A stretch of 64,000 nucleotides of DNA from Pseudoxanthomonas suwonensis (lineage in GTDB: Bacteria; Pseudomonadota; Gammaproteobacteria; Xanthomonadales; Xanthomonadaceae): positions 3,035,118 to 3,099,117 of the forward strand of contig NZ_CP011144.1 of the NCBI RefSeq assembly GCF_000972865.1, in the 5' to 3' direction. Positions 1-9,055 of the stretch are shown here, in pieces. The notes under the pieces were generated by a model. It searched no databases. It was not told the origin of the DNA and worked only from the letters and a program-made list of their open reading frames with translations. The first letter of the stretch is position 1, and the number at the start of each line of letters is the position of its first letter. Made by a program: the position numbers and the translations under genes.

Positions 1-680
1 TCGGCGCGGCCGCGGCCCGGGCCTGCGCCGCCGCCGGCGCGACCCTGGTCCTGGCCGGGCGCCGGCTGCCCAAGCTCAACCGCGTCTACGATGCCGTGGC
101 CCAGGCCGGCCCCGAGCCGCTGCTGTACCCGCTGGACCTGGAGGGCGCAGGCCCGGACGACTACGCCGAGCTGGCCGACCGCCTGCAGGCCGAACTGGGA
201 CGGCTGGACGGGCTGCTGCATTGCGCCGCCGAGTTCCGCGGCCTGACCCCGCTCGAGCACCTCGACCCGGCTGCCTTCGCCCGCGCCATCCACGTCAACC
301 TGACCGCGCCGTGGTGGCTGGTCCAGGCCTGCCTGCCGCTGCTGCGGCAGGCGCCGGACGCCGCGGTGGTGGTGGCGGTCGACGACCCGGCCCGGGTCGG
401 CCAGGCCTACTGGGGCGGCTACGGCGTGGCCCAGCACGGCCTGCATGCGCTGGTCCGGATGCTGGCGGCCGAGCTGGCCGGCACCCCGGTGCGGGTCGCC
501 GGCCTGCAGCCGGGCCCGATGCGCACCCCGCTGCGCGCCCGCGCCTACGCCGACGACCTCGGCGAGGACCTGCGCGACCCCGAGGCCTACGCCGGCGCCT
601 GCGTCACCCTGCTGTCGGCGGCCGGCGCGACCCACCGCGGCACGGTCTGGGACGCCGCCGCCGGGAACGCCGCGCCATGA
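1..680 (+). CDS. SDR-family protein (YciK-like), 5' end outside window
   Basis: The frame is open from position 3 (phase 3) to the stop at 680, so the start lies upstream of the window. The visible part covers most of a Rossmann-type short-chain dehydrogenase: the beta-strand ATLVLAGR, the NVNLTAPWWL-type helix (HVNLTAPWWLV), and the late PGPMRTPLRARA loop. It resembles E. coli YciK. The catalytic tetrad looks broken. The position of the active-site Ser reads AVDDPAR, and YxxxK reads YGVAQ, so the Tyr (codon 420-422) stays but the Lys is Gln (432-434). Reductase activity is therefore doubtful. It overlaps marC by ATGA, which suggests translational coupling. Confidence 0.8.
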   Translation, partial: GAAAARACAAAGATLVLAGRRLPKLNRVYDAVAQAGPEPLLYPLDLEGAGPDDYAELADRLQAELGRLDGLLHCAAEFRGLTPLEHLDPAAFARAIHVNLTAPWWLVQACLPLLRQAPDAAVVVAVDDPARVGQAYWGGYGVAQHGLHALVRMLAAELAGTPVRVAGLQPGPMRTPLRARAYADDLGEDLRDPEAYAGACVTLLSAAGATHRGTVWDAAAGNAAP

Positions 681-1270
681 CCATCCTGTCGGCCGCGCTG
701 CTGCTGTTCCTGATCCTGGACCCGTTGGGCAACGTCCCGGTGTTCCTGAGCGTGCTCAAGCCGCTGCCGCCCAAGCGGCAGCGGGTGGTGCTGATCCGCG
801 AGCTACTGATCGCCCTGGCGGTGCTGATGCTGTTCCTGTGGTGCGGCAAGTACGCCCTGGAGCTGATGCACCTGCGCCAGGAGTCGGTCTCCATCGCCGG
901 CGGCATCGTCCTGTTCCTGATCGGCATCCGCATGATCTTCCCGCGGCCGGAAGGGTTGATGGGCGAGATCCCGGACGGCGAGCCGTTCATCGTGCCCCTG
1001 GCCATCCCGCTGGTCGCCGGCCCTTCGGGCATGGCCGCGGTGATGCTGATGGGCAGCAGCGAGCCGGACCGGCTGGGCGAATGGAGTCTGGCCCTGTTCC
1101 TGGCCTGGGCCGCCACGGCGGCGATCCTGCTGGCCGCGCCGCTCCTGTACCGGCTGCTGGGCCGGCGCGCCCTGACCGCCATCGAGCGGCTGATGGGCAT
1201 GCTGCTGGTCGCCATTTCGGTGCAGATGCTGCTCGACGGCCTGGTGGCCTACCTCAAGCTGGGCGGCTGA
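677..1270 (+). CDS. MarC/YhgN-family integral membrane protein
   Basis: This is a 197-residue hydrophobic protein with about six membrane segments, the same length as E. coli YhgN. Family marks seen are the N-terminal LFLILDPLGNVPVFLS, the GGIVLFLIGIRMIFP segment and VPLAIPLVAGPSGMAAVML. MarC proteins sit in the inner membrane; their transport role is unresolved, and the old link to multiple antibiotic resistance was withdrawn. The start ATG at 677 overlaps the stop of the upstream SDR gene (ATGA), so the two are probably co-translated. No intrinsic terminator is visible after the stop. Confidence 0.88.
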   Translation: MTILSAALLLFLILDPLGNVPVFLSVLKPLPPKRQRVVLIRELLIALAVLMLFLWCGKYALELMHLRQESVSIAGGIVLFLIGIRMIFPRPEGLMGEIPDGEPFIVPLAIPLVAGPSGMAAVMLMGSSEPDRLGEWSLALFLAWAATAAILLAAPLLYRLLGRRALTAIERLMGMLLVAISVQMLLDGLVAYLKLGG

Positions 1271-1480
1271 TCACGAAGCTGGGGGCGTCCGCGGCACGGC
1301 GCCGACGGGACGCTCATGACGGATTGCTGCGTCGCAATAGTTTTTTGTCATATCGCCGTCACACGCCCTTTCTAGCATGTTAATCTGATGTTAACCCCTG
1401 TGACGGTGGTCGCAGGGAAGCCATCTCGCCGCTTTGCACCGGGCAAATCGCCTGAACGCCATCCAATCCGAGGCCCTCTC

Positions 1481-4400
1481 ATGACTGATACCCGTCGACT
1501 CCGGATGTCCAAACTCACCCTGGGTCTGGTCGCCGCTCTCGCCGCCGCTCCCGCCTTCGCCCAGAGCACCTCCGCCGGTGTCGGCGGCGTGGTCACCAGC
1601 ACCTCCGGGCAGCCGGTCGCCGGCGCCGAAGTGACCATCGTCCACGTCGAGTCGGGTACCGTCAGCCGCGCCGTGACCGACGCCAGCGGCCGCTTCAACG
1701 CGCGCGGCCTGCGCGTCGGTGGTCCGTACACCGTCACCTTCCTCAAGGACGGCCAGACCGACCGGCAGGAGGGCATCTTCCTCGGCCTGGACCAGGTGGT
1801 CGCGGTCAACTCGCAGCTGGGCGGCGACATCTCGACCCTGGGCGTGGTCTCGGTCACCGGCACCCGCGGCAGCGACGTGTTCCAGCCGGACAACCGCGGC
1901 GTCGGCACCAACCTGTCGCGCGGCGACATGGACCGCATGCCCACCCCGGACCGTTCGATCCAGAACATCGTCCGCGCTGATCCCCGCATCGTCGTCACCG
2001 ACCGCGACCGCGGCGCGTTCTCGGCGATGGGCCAGAACAACCGCTTCAACAGCATCACCATCGACACCATCGGCGCCGGCGATCCGTTCGGCCTGAACGA
2101 CAACGGCCTGCCGACCAAGGGCACGCCGATCTCCCAGGACGCGATCGAGAGCTACAACATCTCCACCGCCAACTACGACGTGGCCACCCGCCGCGGCGTC
2201 GGCGCGTGGGTCAACGCGGTCACCAAGAGCGGCACCAACGAGTTCCACGGTTCGGCGTACTACGCCTACCAGAACGCGGACAACATGATCGGCAAGGGCG
2301 TCAACGACGCCAGGTGGACCGGCTTCACCAAGGACAGCACCATCGGCGCGACGCTGGGCGGCCCGATCGTCAAGGACAAGCTGTTCTTCTTCGTGTCCTA
2401 CGAGGAGAGCGAGAAGAAGAGCCCGGGCTCGACCTGGGGCGCCTCGGATTCGAACGCCGCCAACCGCGTCAACGGCATCACCAATGCCGACGTGAGCGCG
2501 ATCATCGCCGCCGCCGAGGGCTGGGGCATGACCCCGGGCGACACCGGCTCGGCCAGCTCGGACATCCTCGCCAAGCGCGGCCTGGTCAAGCTGGACTGGA
2601 ACATCAACGACTACCACCGTGCCAGCCTGCGCCTCAGCCGTACCGAGGAGGACGAGCCGATCATCACCACCAGCAGCACCTCGCTGCTGCGGCTGTCGAG
2701 CAACTGGTACGTGTTCGACAAGGAGAACACCAGCTACGCGCTGAGCCTGTACGACGACTGGACCACCAATTTCTCGACCGAGCTGTCGGTGGGCTACAAC
2801 AAGTTCGACCAGACCCGCGGCCCGCTGGTCGGCGGCTACCAGCCCGAAGTCCTGATCCGCACCAGCGGCACCGACAGCGGTTCGGCCGTGCAGCTCGGCA
2901 CCGAGTTCTCGAGCCACGCCAACGTCCTGGCGGTCGAGACCTGGAACGCCTACTTCGCCGGCAGCTGGTACCTCGGCGACCACCTGATCAAGGGCGGCAT
3001 CGACTACCAGAGCGACGACTACTACAACCTGTTCCTGCAGCGTTACTACGGCACCTACCAGTTCAACTCGATCCAGGACTTCGTCAACGGCACCTATCGC
3101 CGCTACCAGCTCAACCAGCCGGCAGCCGGCTACGACCTGAGCAACGTCGCCGCCGAGTTCAAGATGAAGCAGTACGGCCTGTTCATCCAGGACACCTGGC
3201 AGGTCAACGACAAGCTGTCGGTGCAGTACGGCCTGCGCTACGACGTGCCGAAGGTCGATCCGGACCCGACCTTCAACCCGTGCTTCGCCGCGGCGCCGGG
3301 TACCCTCGGCAACCTGGGCGTGTGCGGCCTGCGCAACAACCCGACCAACCCGAACGCCGACGTCGGTGGATTCGGCATGACCAACGCCAGCACCATCGAC
3401 GGCAACGGCGTGATCCAGCCGCGGTTCTCGTTCAACTACGCGCTGGACACCGATCGCCCGACCCAGCTGCGCGGCGGCGCCGGCGTGTTCATCTCCAACA
3501 CCCCGGCGGTGTGGGTGGCCAATCCGTACTCCAACAACGGCGTGGCGGTGGCGTCCTTCGACGTCAACCGGCTGCGGCTGCCGACCGACCCGGCGTTCAA
3601 TCCGCAGAATCCGCAGATTCCGGGCAGCAGCACCACGCCGGGCCTGGGCAGTTCGACCATGACGGTCAACGTCGTCGATCCCGACTTCGAGATGCCGACC
3701 GTGGCCAAGTACAGCCTGGCCCTCGACCATGAGCTGCCGTGGTGGAACCTGGTGGCGAGCGCGGAGTTCGAGCGGGTCGACACGCTCAAGGGCATCCGCT
3801 ACTACGACCTCAACATCGGCGATCCGACCGGCACCCTGCCGGACGGCCGTCTGACCTACGCCCGTTTCCCGACCCAGGCCCCGGGCAGCGCCAACACGGT
3901 CAACTGGAACAAGAACCCCTCGTTCGGCAACGTGATCTACCTGACGAACACCGACAAGGGCGTGTCCGACAACCTGACCCTGTCGCTGAAGAAGCCCTTC
4001 GACGGCACCTGGGCCGGCAACCTGGCCTACACCTACAGCCGGGCCACGGACGTCAACCCGGGCACCTCGAGCGTGGCCTTCAGCAGCTACCAGAACCGTG
4101 CGTGGGTCAACCCGAGCGAGGATGTCGAGTCGACCTCGAATTACTCGATCCCGAACCGCATCATCGCCTCGCTGAGCTGGCAGCGCAGCTTCTTCGGCGA
4201 CTATGCGACCCGGATCTCGGCCTTCTACGACGGCCACAGCGGCGCGCCGTACAGCTGGGTCTTCGGCAACGACGCCCAGGGCATCGCGCTCTCCAACCGC
4301 TCGCTGGCCTACATCCCGGCCGGTCCGAGCGACGTGGTCTGGGCCAACGCCACCTCGCAGCAGCTGGCGGCGTCCTTCTGGGAGTACGTGTCCAGCAGCC

Positions 4401-4780
4401 CGGAGCTGGCGCGCTACCGCGGCCAGATCTTCGAGCGCAACTCGGCCCGCGCGCCGTGGGTGAACCAGCTCGACCTGGGCTTCAGCCAGGAGATCCCGGG
4501 CTTCGCCAAGGGCCACAAGGGCGAGATCCGCTTCGACATCTTCAACGTGCTGAACATGATCGACAAGGATTGGGGCGTGGAGTACCGCGCGGACTTCCCG
4601 TTGATCCGCCAGTTCGCCAATGTTGCCGGCGTCAGCGCGGACGGCAGGTACATCTATGACATCTCCGGCAGCCAGTACAACAAGGGCGGCACCTACCAGC
4701 CCAACGACCTGGGCGTGAACGAGTTCCTGAACCCCTCGCAGCGCTGGTCGATGATGATGACGGTTCGCTATTCGTTCTGA
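1481..4780 (+). CDS. Oar-like TonB-dependent outer-membrane receptor
   Basis: About 1099 residues. The signal peptide is read as LGLVAALAAAPAFAQ, followed by a carboxypeptidase-regulatory-like beta-sandwich (GVVTSTSGQPVAGAEVTIVH, roughly residues 35-110). Next come a plug domain (MPTPDRSIQNIVRADPRIVV, NRFNSITIDTIGAGDPFG, VNAVTKSGTNEFHGSAYYAY) and a large beta-barrel ending in aromatic Phe (MMMTVRYSF). This is the OmpA-related/Oar class, numerous in Lysobacteraceae and often tied to uptake or protease secretion; the substrate cannot be told. An in-frame ATG at 1505 would give a shorter, equally plausible leader. The gene stands alone and ends in a strong terminator. Confidence 0.88.
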   Translation: MTDTRRLRMSKLTLGLVAALAAAPAFAQSTSAGVGGVVTSTSGQPVAGAEVTIVHVESGTVSRAVTDASGRFNARGLRVGGPYTVTFLKDGQTDRQEGIFLGLDQVVAVNSQLGGDISTLGVVSVTGTRGSDVFQPDNRGVGTNLSRGDMDRMPTPDRSIQNIVRADPRIVVTDRDRGAFSAMGQNNRFNSITIDTIGAGDPFGLNDNGLPTKGTPISQDAIESYNISTANYDVATRRGVGAWVNAVTKSGTNEFHGSAYYAYQNADNMIGKGVNDARWTGFTKDSTIGATLGGPIVKDKLFFFVSYEESEKKSPGSTWGASDSNAANRVNGITNADVSAIIAAAEGWGMTPGDTGSASSDILAKRGLVKLDWNINDYHRASLRLSRTEEDEPIITTSSTSLLRLSSNWYVFDKENTSYALSLYDDWTTNFSTELSVGYNKFDQTRGPLVGGYQPEVLIRTSGTDSGSAVQLGTEFSSHANVLAVETWNAYFAGSWYLGDHLIKGGIDYQSDDYYNLFLQRYYGTYQFNSIQDFVNGTYRRYQLNQPAAGYDLSNVAAEFKMKQYGLFIQDTWQVNDKLSVQYGLRYDVPKVDPDPTFNPCFAAAPGTLGNLGVCGLRNNPTNPNADVGGFGMTNASTIDGNGVIQPRFSFNYALDTDRPTQLRGGAGVFISNTPAVWVANPYSNNGVAVASFDVNRLRLPTDPAFNPQNPQIPGSSTTPGLGSSTMTVNVVDPDFEMPTVAKYSLALDHELPWWNLVASAEFERVDTLKGIRYYDLNIGDPTGTLPDGRLTYARFPTQAPGSANTVNWNKNPSFGNVIYLTNTDKGVSDNLTLSLKKPFDGTWAGNLAYTYSRATDVNPGTSSVAFSSYQNRAWVNPSEDVESTSNYSIPNRIIASLSWQRSFFGDYATRISAFYDGHSGAPYSWVFGNDAQGIALSNRSLAYIPAGPSDVVWANATSQQLAASFWEYVSSSPELARYRGQIFERNSARAPWVNQLDLGFSQEIPGFAKGHKGEIRFDIFNVLNMIDKDWGVEYRADFPLIRQFANVAGVSADGRYIYDISGSQYNKGGTYQPNDLGVNEFLNPSQRWSMMMTVRYSF

Positions 4781-4804
4781 TCGGCGATCCGGAAACGGCA
4801 AGTC

Positions 4805-4838
4805 GGAAACGGCCGGGGCGACCCGGCCGTTTCCTTTT
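4805..4838 (+). terminator. Rho-independent terminator of the TonB receptor gene
   Basis: A perfect 13-bp stem pairs GGAAACGGCCGGG (4805-4817) with 4822-4834. The loop is GCGA and TTTT follows at 4835-4838. It starts 25 nt after the receptor stop codon. Confidence 0.9.
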
Positions 4839-4874
4839 CGGCTGCCGCGCCGTGCTTTGCGCGCGCGGCTGGAG

Positions 4875-4880
4875 TAGAGT
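4875..4880 (+). promoter_or_regulatory. Candidate -10 element of ppnN
   Basis: TAGAGT lies 32 nt before the ppnN ATG. The same TAxAxT shape recurs before pyrG (TAGACT) and uvrB (TATACT). No convincing -35 box is seen. Confidence 0.4.
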
Positions 4881-4911
4881 CGGCGGCCGGTTTCCACGGA
4901 TCGCAAGACCC

Positions 4912-6294
4912 ATGAACGAAGCGGTTTCGAGCACGCTGCCCGTGCAGGACGCACGCATCTACCCGCGCGGCGGGCTGGACATCCTGTCGCGCACGGAAGT
5001 GGCGCGCCTGCGCGACGCCTCCAGCGGCGGCATGCACGAACTGCTGCGCCGCTGCGCGCTGGCGGTGCTGACCAGCGGCAGCGCCAGCGACGACCCGCGC
5101 GCCGCGCGCGACCTGTACCCGAACTTCGACATCCAGGTCACCCAGCAGGACCGCGGCGTGCGCATCGACCTGGTCGACGCGCCGGGCATGGCCTTCGTCG
5201 ACGGCCAGATCATCCGCGGCGTGGCCGAGCTGCTGTTCGCCACCGTGCGCGACCTGGCCTGGACCGCGATCGAGCTGGGCGAGGGCTGCGGCGTCGACCT
5301 GGACAGCTCGTCGGGCATCACCGATTCGGTGTTCGGCCTGCTGCGCAACGCGCGCACCCTCAAGCCCGGCGACCCCAACCTGGTGGTGTGCTGGGGCGGG
5401 CATTCGATCTCGCGCGAGGAATACCTCTACACCAAGCAGGTCGGCTACGAGCTGGGCCTGCGCGGGCTGGACATCTGCACCGGCTGCGGTCCGGGCGCGA
5501 TGAAGGGGCCGATGAAGGGCGCCACCATCGCCCACGCCAAGCAGCGCCAGCGCCGCCCGCGCTACATCGGCATCACCGAGCCGGGGATCATCGCCGCCGA
5601 ATCGCCCAACCCGATCGTCAACGAGCTGGTGATCATGCCGGACATCGAGAAGCGGCTGGAGGCATTCGTGCGCATGGCGCACGGCATCATTGTGTTCCCC
5701 GGTGGCGTGGGTACCGCCGAGGAGATCCTGTACCTGCTCGGCATCCTGCTGCGCGAGGAGAACGCGGACCTGCCGTTCCCGCTGATCCTGACCGGCCCGA
5801 CCATCGCCGCGCCGTACTTCGAGCAGATCGACCGCTTCCTGCGCCTGACCCTGGGCGAGGCGGCGACCTCGCGCTACGAGATCGTGATCGGCGACCCGGA
5901 TGCGGTATCGAGGAAGATGGCCGCCGGCATCCGCAAGGTGCGCGAGGCGCGGATCGCGAGCAGGGATTCGTTCTACTTCAACTGGGGCATCGGCATCCCG
6001 CTGGAGTTCCAGCGCCCATTCGTGCCCAGCCACGAGGCGATGGCCGCACTGGACCTGCACCACGGCCGGCCGCCGTCGGCGCTGGCCGCCGATCTGCGCC
6101 GGGCCTTCTCCGGGATCGTGGCCGGCAACGTCAAGGAGGAGGGCATGCGCCGGATCGAGGAGCACGGCCCGTTCGAGATCCACGGCGCCCCGGACATGAT
6201 GCAGGCCCTGGATGGCCTGCTGCGGGCGTTCGTGGAGCAGCGGCGGATGAAGATCGCGGGCGAGTACCGGCCCTGTTATCGGGTGGTGGCCTGA
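4912..6294 (+). CDS. ppnN: Pyrimidine/purine nucleotide 5'-monophosphate nucleosidase (YgdH/PpnN, LOG family)
   Basis: 460 residues, close to E. coli PpnN (454), an enzyme that hydrolyses nucleoside 5'-monophosphates to base and ribose 5-phosphate and is stimulated by (p)ppGpp. The N-terminal PpnN domain is recognisable (LRRCALAVLTSGS, NFDIQVTQQDRGVRIDLV, AFVDGQIIRGVAELLFA). The central LOG Rossmann domain carries VVCWGGHSISREEY, GLDICTGCGPGAMKGPMKGA and the diagnostic PGGVGTAEE (PGGxGTxxE) motif. The ATG at 4912 was chosen because the upstream open frame runs into the promoter and terminator area. It appears monocistronic. Confidence 0.93.
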   Translation: MNEAVSSTLPVQDARIYPRGGLDILSRTEVARLRDASSGGMHELLRRCALAVLTSGSASDDPRAARDLYPNFDIQVTQQDRGVRIDLVDAPGMAFVDGQIIRGVAELLFATVRDLAWTAIELGEGCGVDLDSSSGITDSVFGLLRNARTLKPGDPNLVVCWGGHSISREEYLYTKQVGYELGLRGLDICTGCGPGAMKGPMKGATIAHAKQRQRRPRYIGITEPGIIAAESPNPIVNELVIMPDIEKRLEAFVRMAHGIIVFPGGVGTAEEILYLLGILLREENADLPFPLILTGPTIAAPYFEQIDRFLRLTLGEAATSRYEIVIGDPDAVSRKMAAGIRKVREARIASRDSFYFNWGIGIPLEFQRPFVPSHEAMAALDLHHGRPPSALAADLRRAFSGIVAGNVKEEGMRRIEEHGPFEIHGAPDMMQALDGLLRAFVEQRRMKIAGEYRPCYRVVA

Positions 6295-6421
6295 GGATGT
6301 ACTGACGGTCCACGCCTGGCCTTCCGTCCCTCCCGCCATTCCGACCGCTCGTCCCCCGGCCGCTTGCCTCCCGTCGCTGGCAGGCTAGGCTGCCAAGCTA
6401 TAGACGCTGGGGAGCGACCGC

Positions 6422-6928
6422 ATGCCGTCCGACCGCCAAGCTGGCTTCACCCTCGTGGAGCTCATGATCACACTCGCCGTGCTGGCGGTGCTGCTTGCCA
6501 TAGGTCTGCCCAACTTCCAGCAGAGCCTGCGCAACAACCGGGTGGCCACGACCACGAACGACATGATCGCCGCGATCTCGCTGGCGCGCAGCGAGGCCAT
6601 CCGCAATACGCGTGGCGGCGCCATATGCGCCAGCGAGGACGGACTGACCTGTGGCGACGACTGGAGCCTGGGCTGGATCGTCTGGCGGGACGGCAATGCG
6701 AACGGCACCCCCCAGGCAAACGAGATCGTGCGTTTCACGCAGGGTAATCCGAGGATGGTGGTCACCGGTCCCGACGCGCCGGTCGTGTTCGATGCCCGCG
6801 GCCGGGTCAACGCGCCCGTCGACATCACCGTGCGGCCCCACGAATGCGGCAGCAGCCCCATGCTGCGGACCCTGTCGATCGGCGTGACCGGACAGGTGCG
6901 CAAGCAGGCCCCGGGGGTGTGCTCATGA
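6422..6928 (+). CDS. fimT: GspH/FimT-family type IV minor pilin
   Basis: 168 residues with a short 8-residue leader ending in Gly, then FTLVELMITLAVLAVLLAIG. This is a class III prepilin N-terminus cut by PilD, with Glu5 present for pilus assembly. The globular part follows the GspH/FimT pattern (ISLARSEAIRN, SLGWIVWRDGN) and has paired cysteines (AICASEDGLTCG). It is the first gene of a six-gene operon fimT-pilV-pilW-pilX-pilY1-pilE, whose products prime type IV pilus assembly at the inner membrane. A GGGGAG ribosome site precedes the ATG. The stop overlaps the pilV start (ATGA). Confidence 0.9.
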   Translation: MPSDRQAGFTLVELMITLAVLAVLLAIGLPNFQQSLRNNRVATTTNDMIAAISLARSEAIRNTRGGAICASEDGLTCGDDWSLGWIVWRDGNANGTPQANEIVRFTQGNPRMVVTGPDAPVVFDARGRVNAPVDITVRPHECGSSPMLRTLSIGVTGQVRKQAPGVCS

Positions 6929-7383
6929 GTGCGTCCAGGCGTTTTCGCCCCGTCAAGCACCGGCAATCGGGCTTCACGCTGATCGAAGTCATGATCGCGA
7001 TCCTGATTCTGGCCTTCGGCCTGTTGGGTTTCGCCCTGCTGCAAACCATGAGCGTGCGCTTCTCGCAAAGCGCGAATGACCGCACGCAGGCGACGAATCT
7101 GGCCTACGACATACTCGACCAGATGCGCTCCAACCGTCTGGCGGCGGCGCAGTACGGCGGCAACTACACCGGAACCACTACCGGATGCGATCCGGATGCG
7201 GCCATCACCCCCGGCGGCTATCGAACCGTGTGGCAGTGCCGGCTGGGTTCGGCCCTCGGAGCAGGTGCGACCGGCAATGTCGTGTACGCCAATGGGGTTG
7301 CGACGGTCACCATTACCTGGGGTGACCAGCGCTGGGATGAAGTCAATCCCAATACCACCTTCCAGGTAAGGAGCCGCCTGTGA
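6925..7383 (+). CDS. pilV: Type IV pilus modification/minor pilin PilV
   Basis: 152 residues. The leader is longer than usual (about 18 residues ending in Gly), followed by FTLIEVMIAILILAFGLLGFA, the typical PilV prepilin helix with Glu5. The following stretch (SQSANDRTQATNLAYDILDQMRSN) matches the PilV family. The start overlaps the fimT stop and the stop overlaps the GTG of pilW, so the three genes are tightly coupled. PilV is expected to join PilW, PilX and FimT/FimU in the tip complex with PilY1. Confidence 0.9.
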   Translation: MSASRRFRPVKHRQSGFTLIEVMIAILILAFGLLGFALLQTMSVRFSQSANDRTQATNLAYDILDQMRSNRLAAAQYGGNYTGTTTGCDPDAAITPGGYRTVWQCRLGSALGAGATGNVVYANGVATVTITWGDQRWDEVNPNTTFQVRSRL

Positions 7384-8510
7384 AGCGCCCCAGTCGTTCG
7401 CGCATGCTGGGCATGTCGCTGCTTGAGCTCATGATCGCGGTGCTGATCGGGACCATCCTGCTTATTGGCCTGGTCCAGGTGTTCAATGCCTCGCGCGCCG
7501 CCTACCAGTTGTCTGAAGGCATGGGGCGGGTCCAGGAGAATGCGCGCTTTGCCATGGACTACCTGCAGCGCGACTTGCGGATGGCGGGGCACTATGGTTG
7601 CGTGAACGACCAGTCGCACCTGCAGGTACCCGGCGCCCTGGTCACGCATTTCGGTGCAGCCCCGCCGTTCGGCCTCGATTTCGGCACCTCCGTCGTCGGC
7701 TACGACGCCGATGGAACGGCTCCCGGGGACGTGCTGGAACTGGGTTCGGAAGCGACGACGTGGACGCCGGCGCTGCCGGCTGCCGTTGCCGGCCTCAATC
7801 CGCTTCCCGGCAGCGACATCGTCGTGTTGCGTTACCTCAGCAGCTCGGGCGCTCCGCTGACGGCGATGAGCGCGGGCGGTGATTCGATCAGCGTCCCGGT
7901 CGCCCGTTGGGGGGCGCTGACCCAGGACGGCGTGGCCAATCCCACGTTGTTCGGCGTGGCCGACTGCAGCCATGTCGACATCTTCCAAGGTGTCGCCAAC
8001 GGCTCCGGTACGGTCACGCTCGATCCCTCGGTCGGGCTTATCGAACGTTACACGGTCCAGCCCGCGGGTCAGACCATGCTTCATCGCGCCGAGTCGCTGG
8101 TCTACTACGTGGGAACGGGCGCGGGCGGCGGTCCCAGCCTATTCCGCGCGCGCTTCAACGGCGCCGCCTATGTGCCTGAGGAGTTGGTCGAAGGCGTCGA
8201 GAACCTCCAGCTGCTGTTCGGACAGGACCAGGTGGTCGACCTCGGCGCGGCGGCGCCGAGCGGGTTCATGGCGTTCCAGAATCCCGCATCGGCGATCACG
8301 AATACCGAACCCCATTGGCGGCGGGTCGGCATGGTCGAAGTCGGACTGCTGGTCCGCAGCCCCGACGCCGCCGCTTCCGCGGACCCCGAAGAAGTGAACC
8401 GGAAAACCGCCCTCGGGGTGGTTTTCGATCCCACGGGTGCCGCCGACCGGCGCTTCCGTGACAGCTACGAAACGACGGTCGCGCTGCGCAACCGGCTGTA
8501 TGGAAACTAG
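7380..8510 (+). CDS. pilW: Type IV pilus assembly minor pilin PilW
   Basis: 376 residues starting at a GTG that overlaps the pilV stop (GTGA). The prepilin site is GMSLLELMIAVLIGTILLIG, with Gly at -1 and Glu at +5. The PilW hallmark ENARFAMDYLQRDLRMAGHYGC follows, then a large beta-rich domain with VNRKTALGVVFDPTG and YETTVALRNRL near the C-terminus. It is required for pilus biogenesis with PilX and PilY1. No second start is plausible in this overlap. Confidence 0.92.
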   Translation: MKRPSRSRMLGMSLLELMIAVLIGTILLIGLVQVFNASRAAYQLSEGMGRVQENARFAMDYLQRDLRMAGHYGCVNDQSHLQVPGALVTHFGAAPPFGLDFGTSVVGYDADGTAPGDVLELGSEATTWTPALPAAVAGLNPLPGSDIVVLRYLSSSGAPLTAMSAGGDSISVPVARWGALTQDGVANPTLFGVADCSHVDIFQGVANGSGTVTLDPSVGLIERYTVQPAGQTMLHRAESLVYYVGTGAGGGPSLFRARFNGAAYVPEELVEGVENLQLLFGQDQVVDLGAAAPSGFMAFQNPASAITNTEPHWRRVGMVEVGLLVRSPDAAASADPEEVNRKTALGVVFDPTGAADRRFRDSYETTVALRNRLYGN

Positions 8511-8523
8511 ACGAGGTCCCCCA

Positions 8524-9045
8524 ATGACCCTGAGCGCTTGCCTCCCGTCCCGGTCCAGGCCGCCTGTTCCGCCCTCCAGGCAGGAAGGTGCGGTGTTGTA
8601 CATGGCGCTGATGATCCTGGTGCTGCTGGCGCTGATCGGAATAGTCGGCATGCAGGTTGCCGGCCTGCAGGAGCGCATGTCGGCCAACTACCGCAGCGCG
8701 AACCTGGCCTTCCAGAACGCCGAAGAGCAGGCCAGGCTCCAGGAGTGCGCACTGGAAGACCTGGTCAACCGCACCAGCACGGTGGGTTGCCCGCCGGTGT
8801 CTCCGGACCAGTTCTGCGACAACGGCTTCGATCCCGCGGGCTGGGCACAGGGGTTCGGCATGGCCGGCGGCGCGCAGACGAACGCACGCCTTATCGGCCC
8901 CTGCATTTCAGGAAACACTTCGGTTGACATGGGTGCGCCGGTCAACGAAGACCCCAATCCGATCTACCAGGTGACGGTCTACGCTACCGACATGCCGGCG
9001 AACCCGGCTGCGGACGCGGCGATCGACATCATCTTCAGGCCCTGA
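8524..9045 (+). CDS. pilX: Type IV pilus assembly protein PilX
   Basis: 173 residues. The N-terminus is RQEGAVLYMALMILVLLALI, the PilX-type segment in which Gly precedes an Ala/Val rather than Phe. It continues into GMQVAGLQERMSANYRSANLAFQNAEEQ, a strongly conserved PilX signature. The gene lies 13 nt after pilW and 10 nt before pilY1, so it belongs to the same transcript. Two Cys pairs in the globular domain (VGCPPVSPDQFC) could form disulfides. Confidence 0.9.
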   Translation: MTLSACLPSRSRPPVPPSRQEGAVLYMALMILVLLALIGIVGMQVAGLQERMSANYRSANLAFQNAEEQARLQECALEDLVNRTSTVGCPPVSPDQFCDNGFDPAGWAQGFGMAGGAQTNARLIGPCISGNTSVDMGAPVNEDPNPIYQVTVYATDMPANPAADAAIDIIFRP

Positions 9046-9055
9046 GGTAAGTGCC

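Noticed and set aside
1391..4954. Long minus-strand open frame opposite the TonB receptor (over 1100 codons)
   Set aside because: It mirrors the codon pattern of the real gene in GC-rich DNA, has no recognisable domain and has a biased Val/Ala/Arg/Gly composition. The plus strand encodes a complete Oar-like receptor.
6377..6394. Sigma-54 promoter or operator before fimT (TGGCAGGCTAGGCTGCC)
   Set aside because: GG and GC are 11 nt apart rather than 10 and the flanks do not match. The short inverted repeat GGCAG/CTGCC may be chance.
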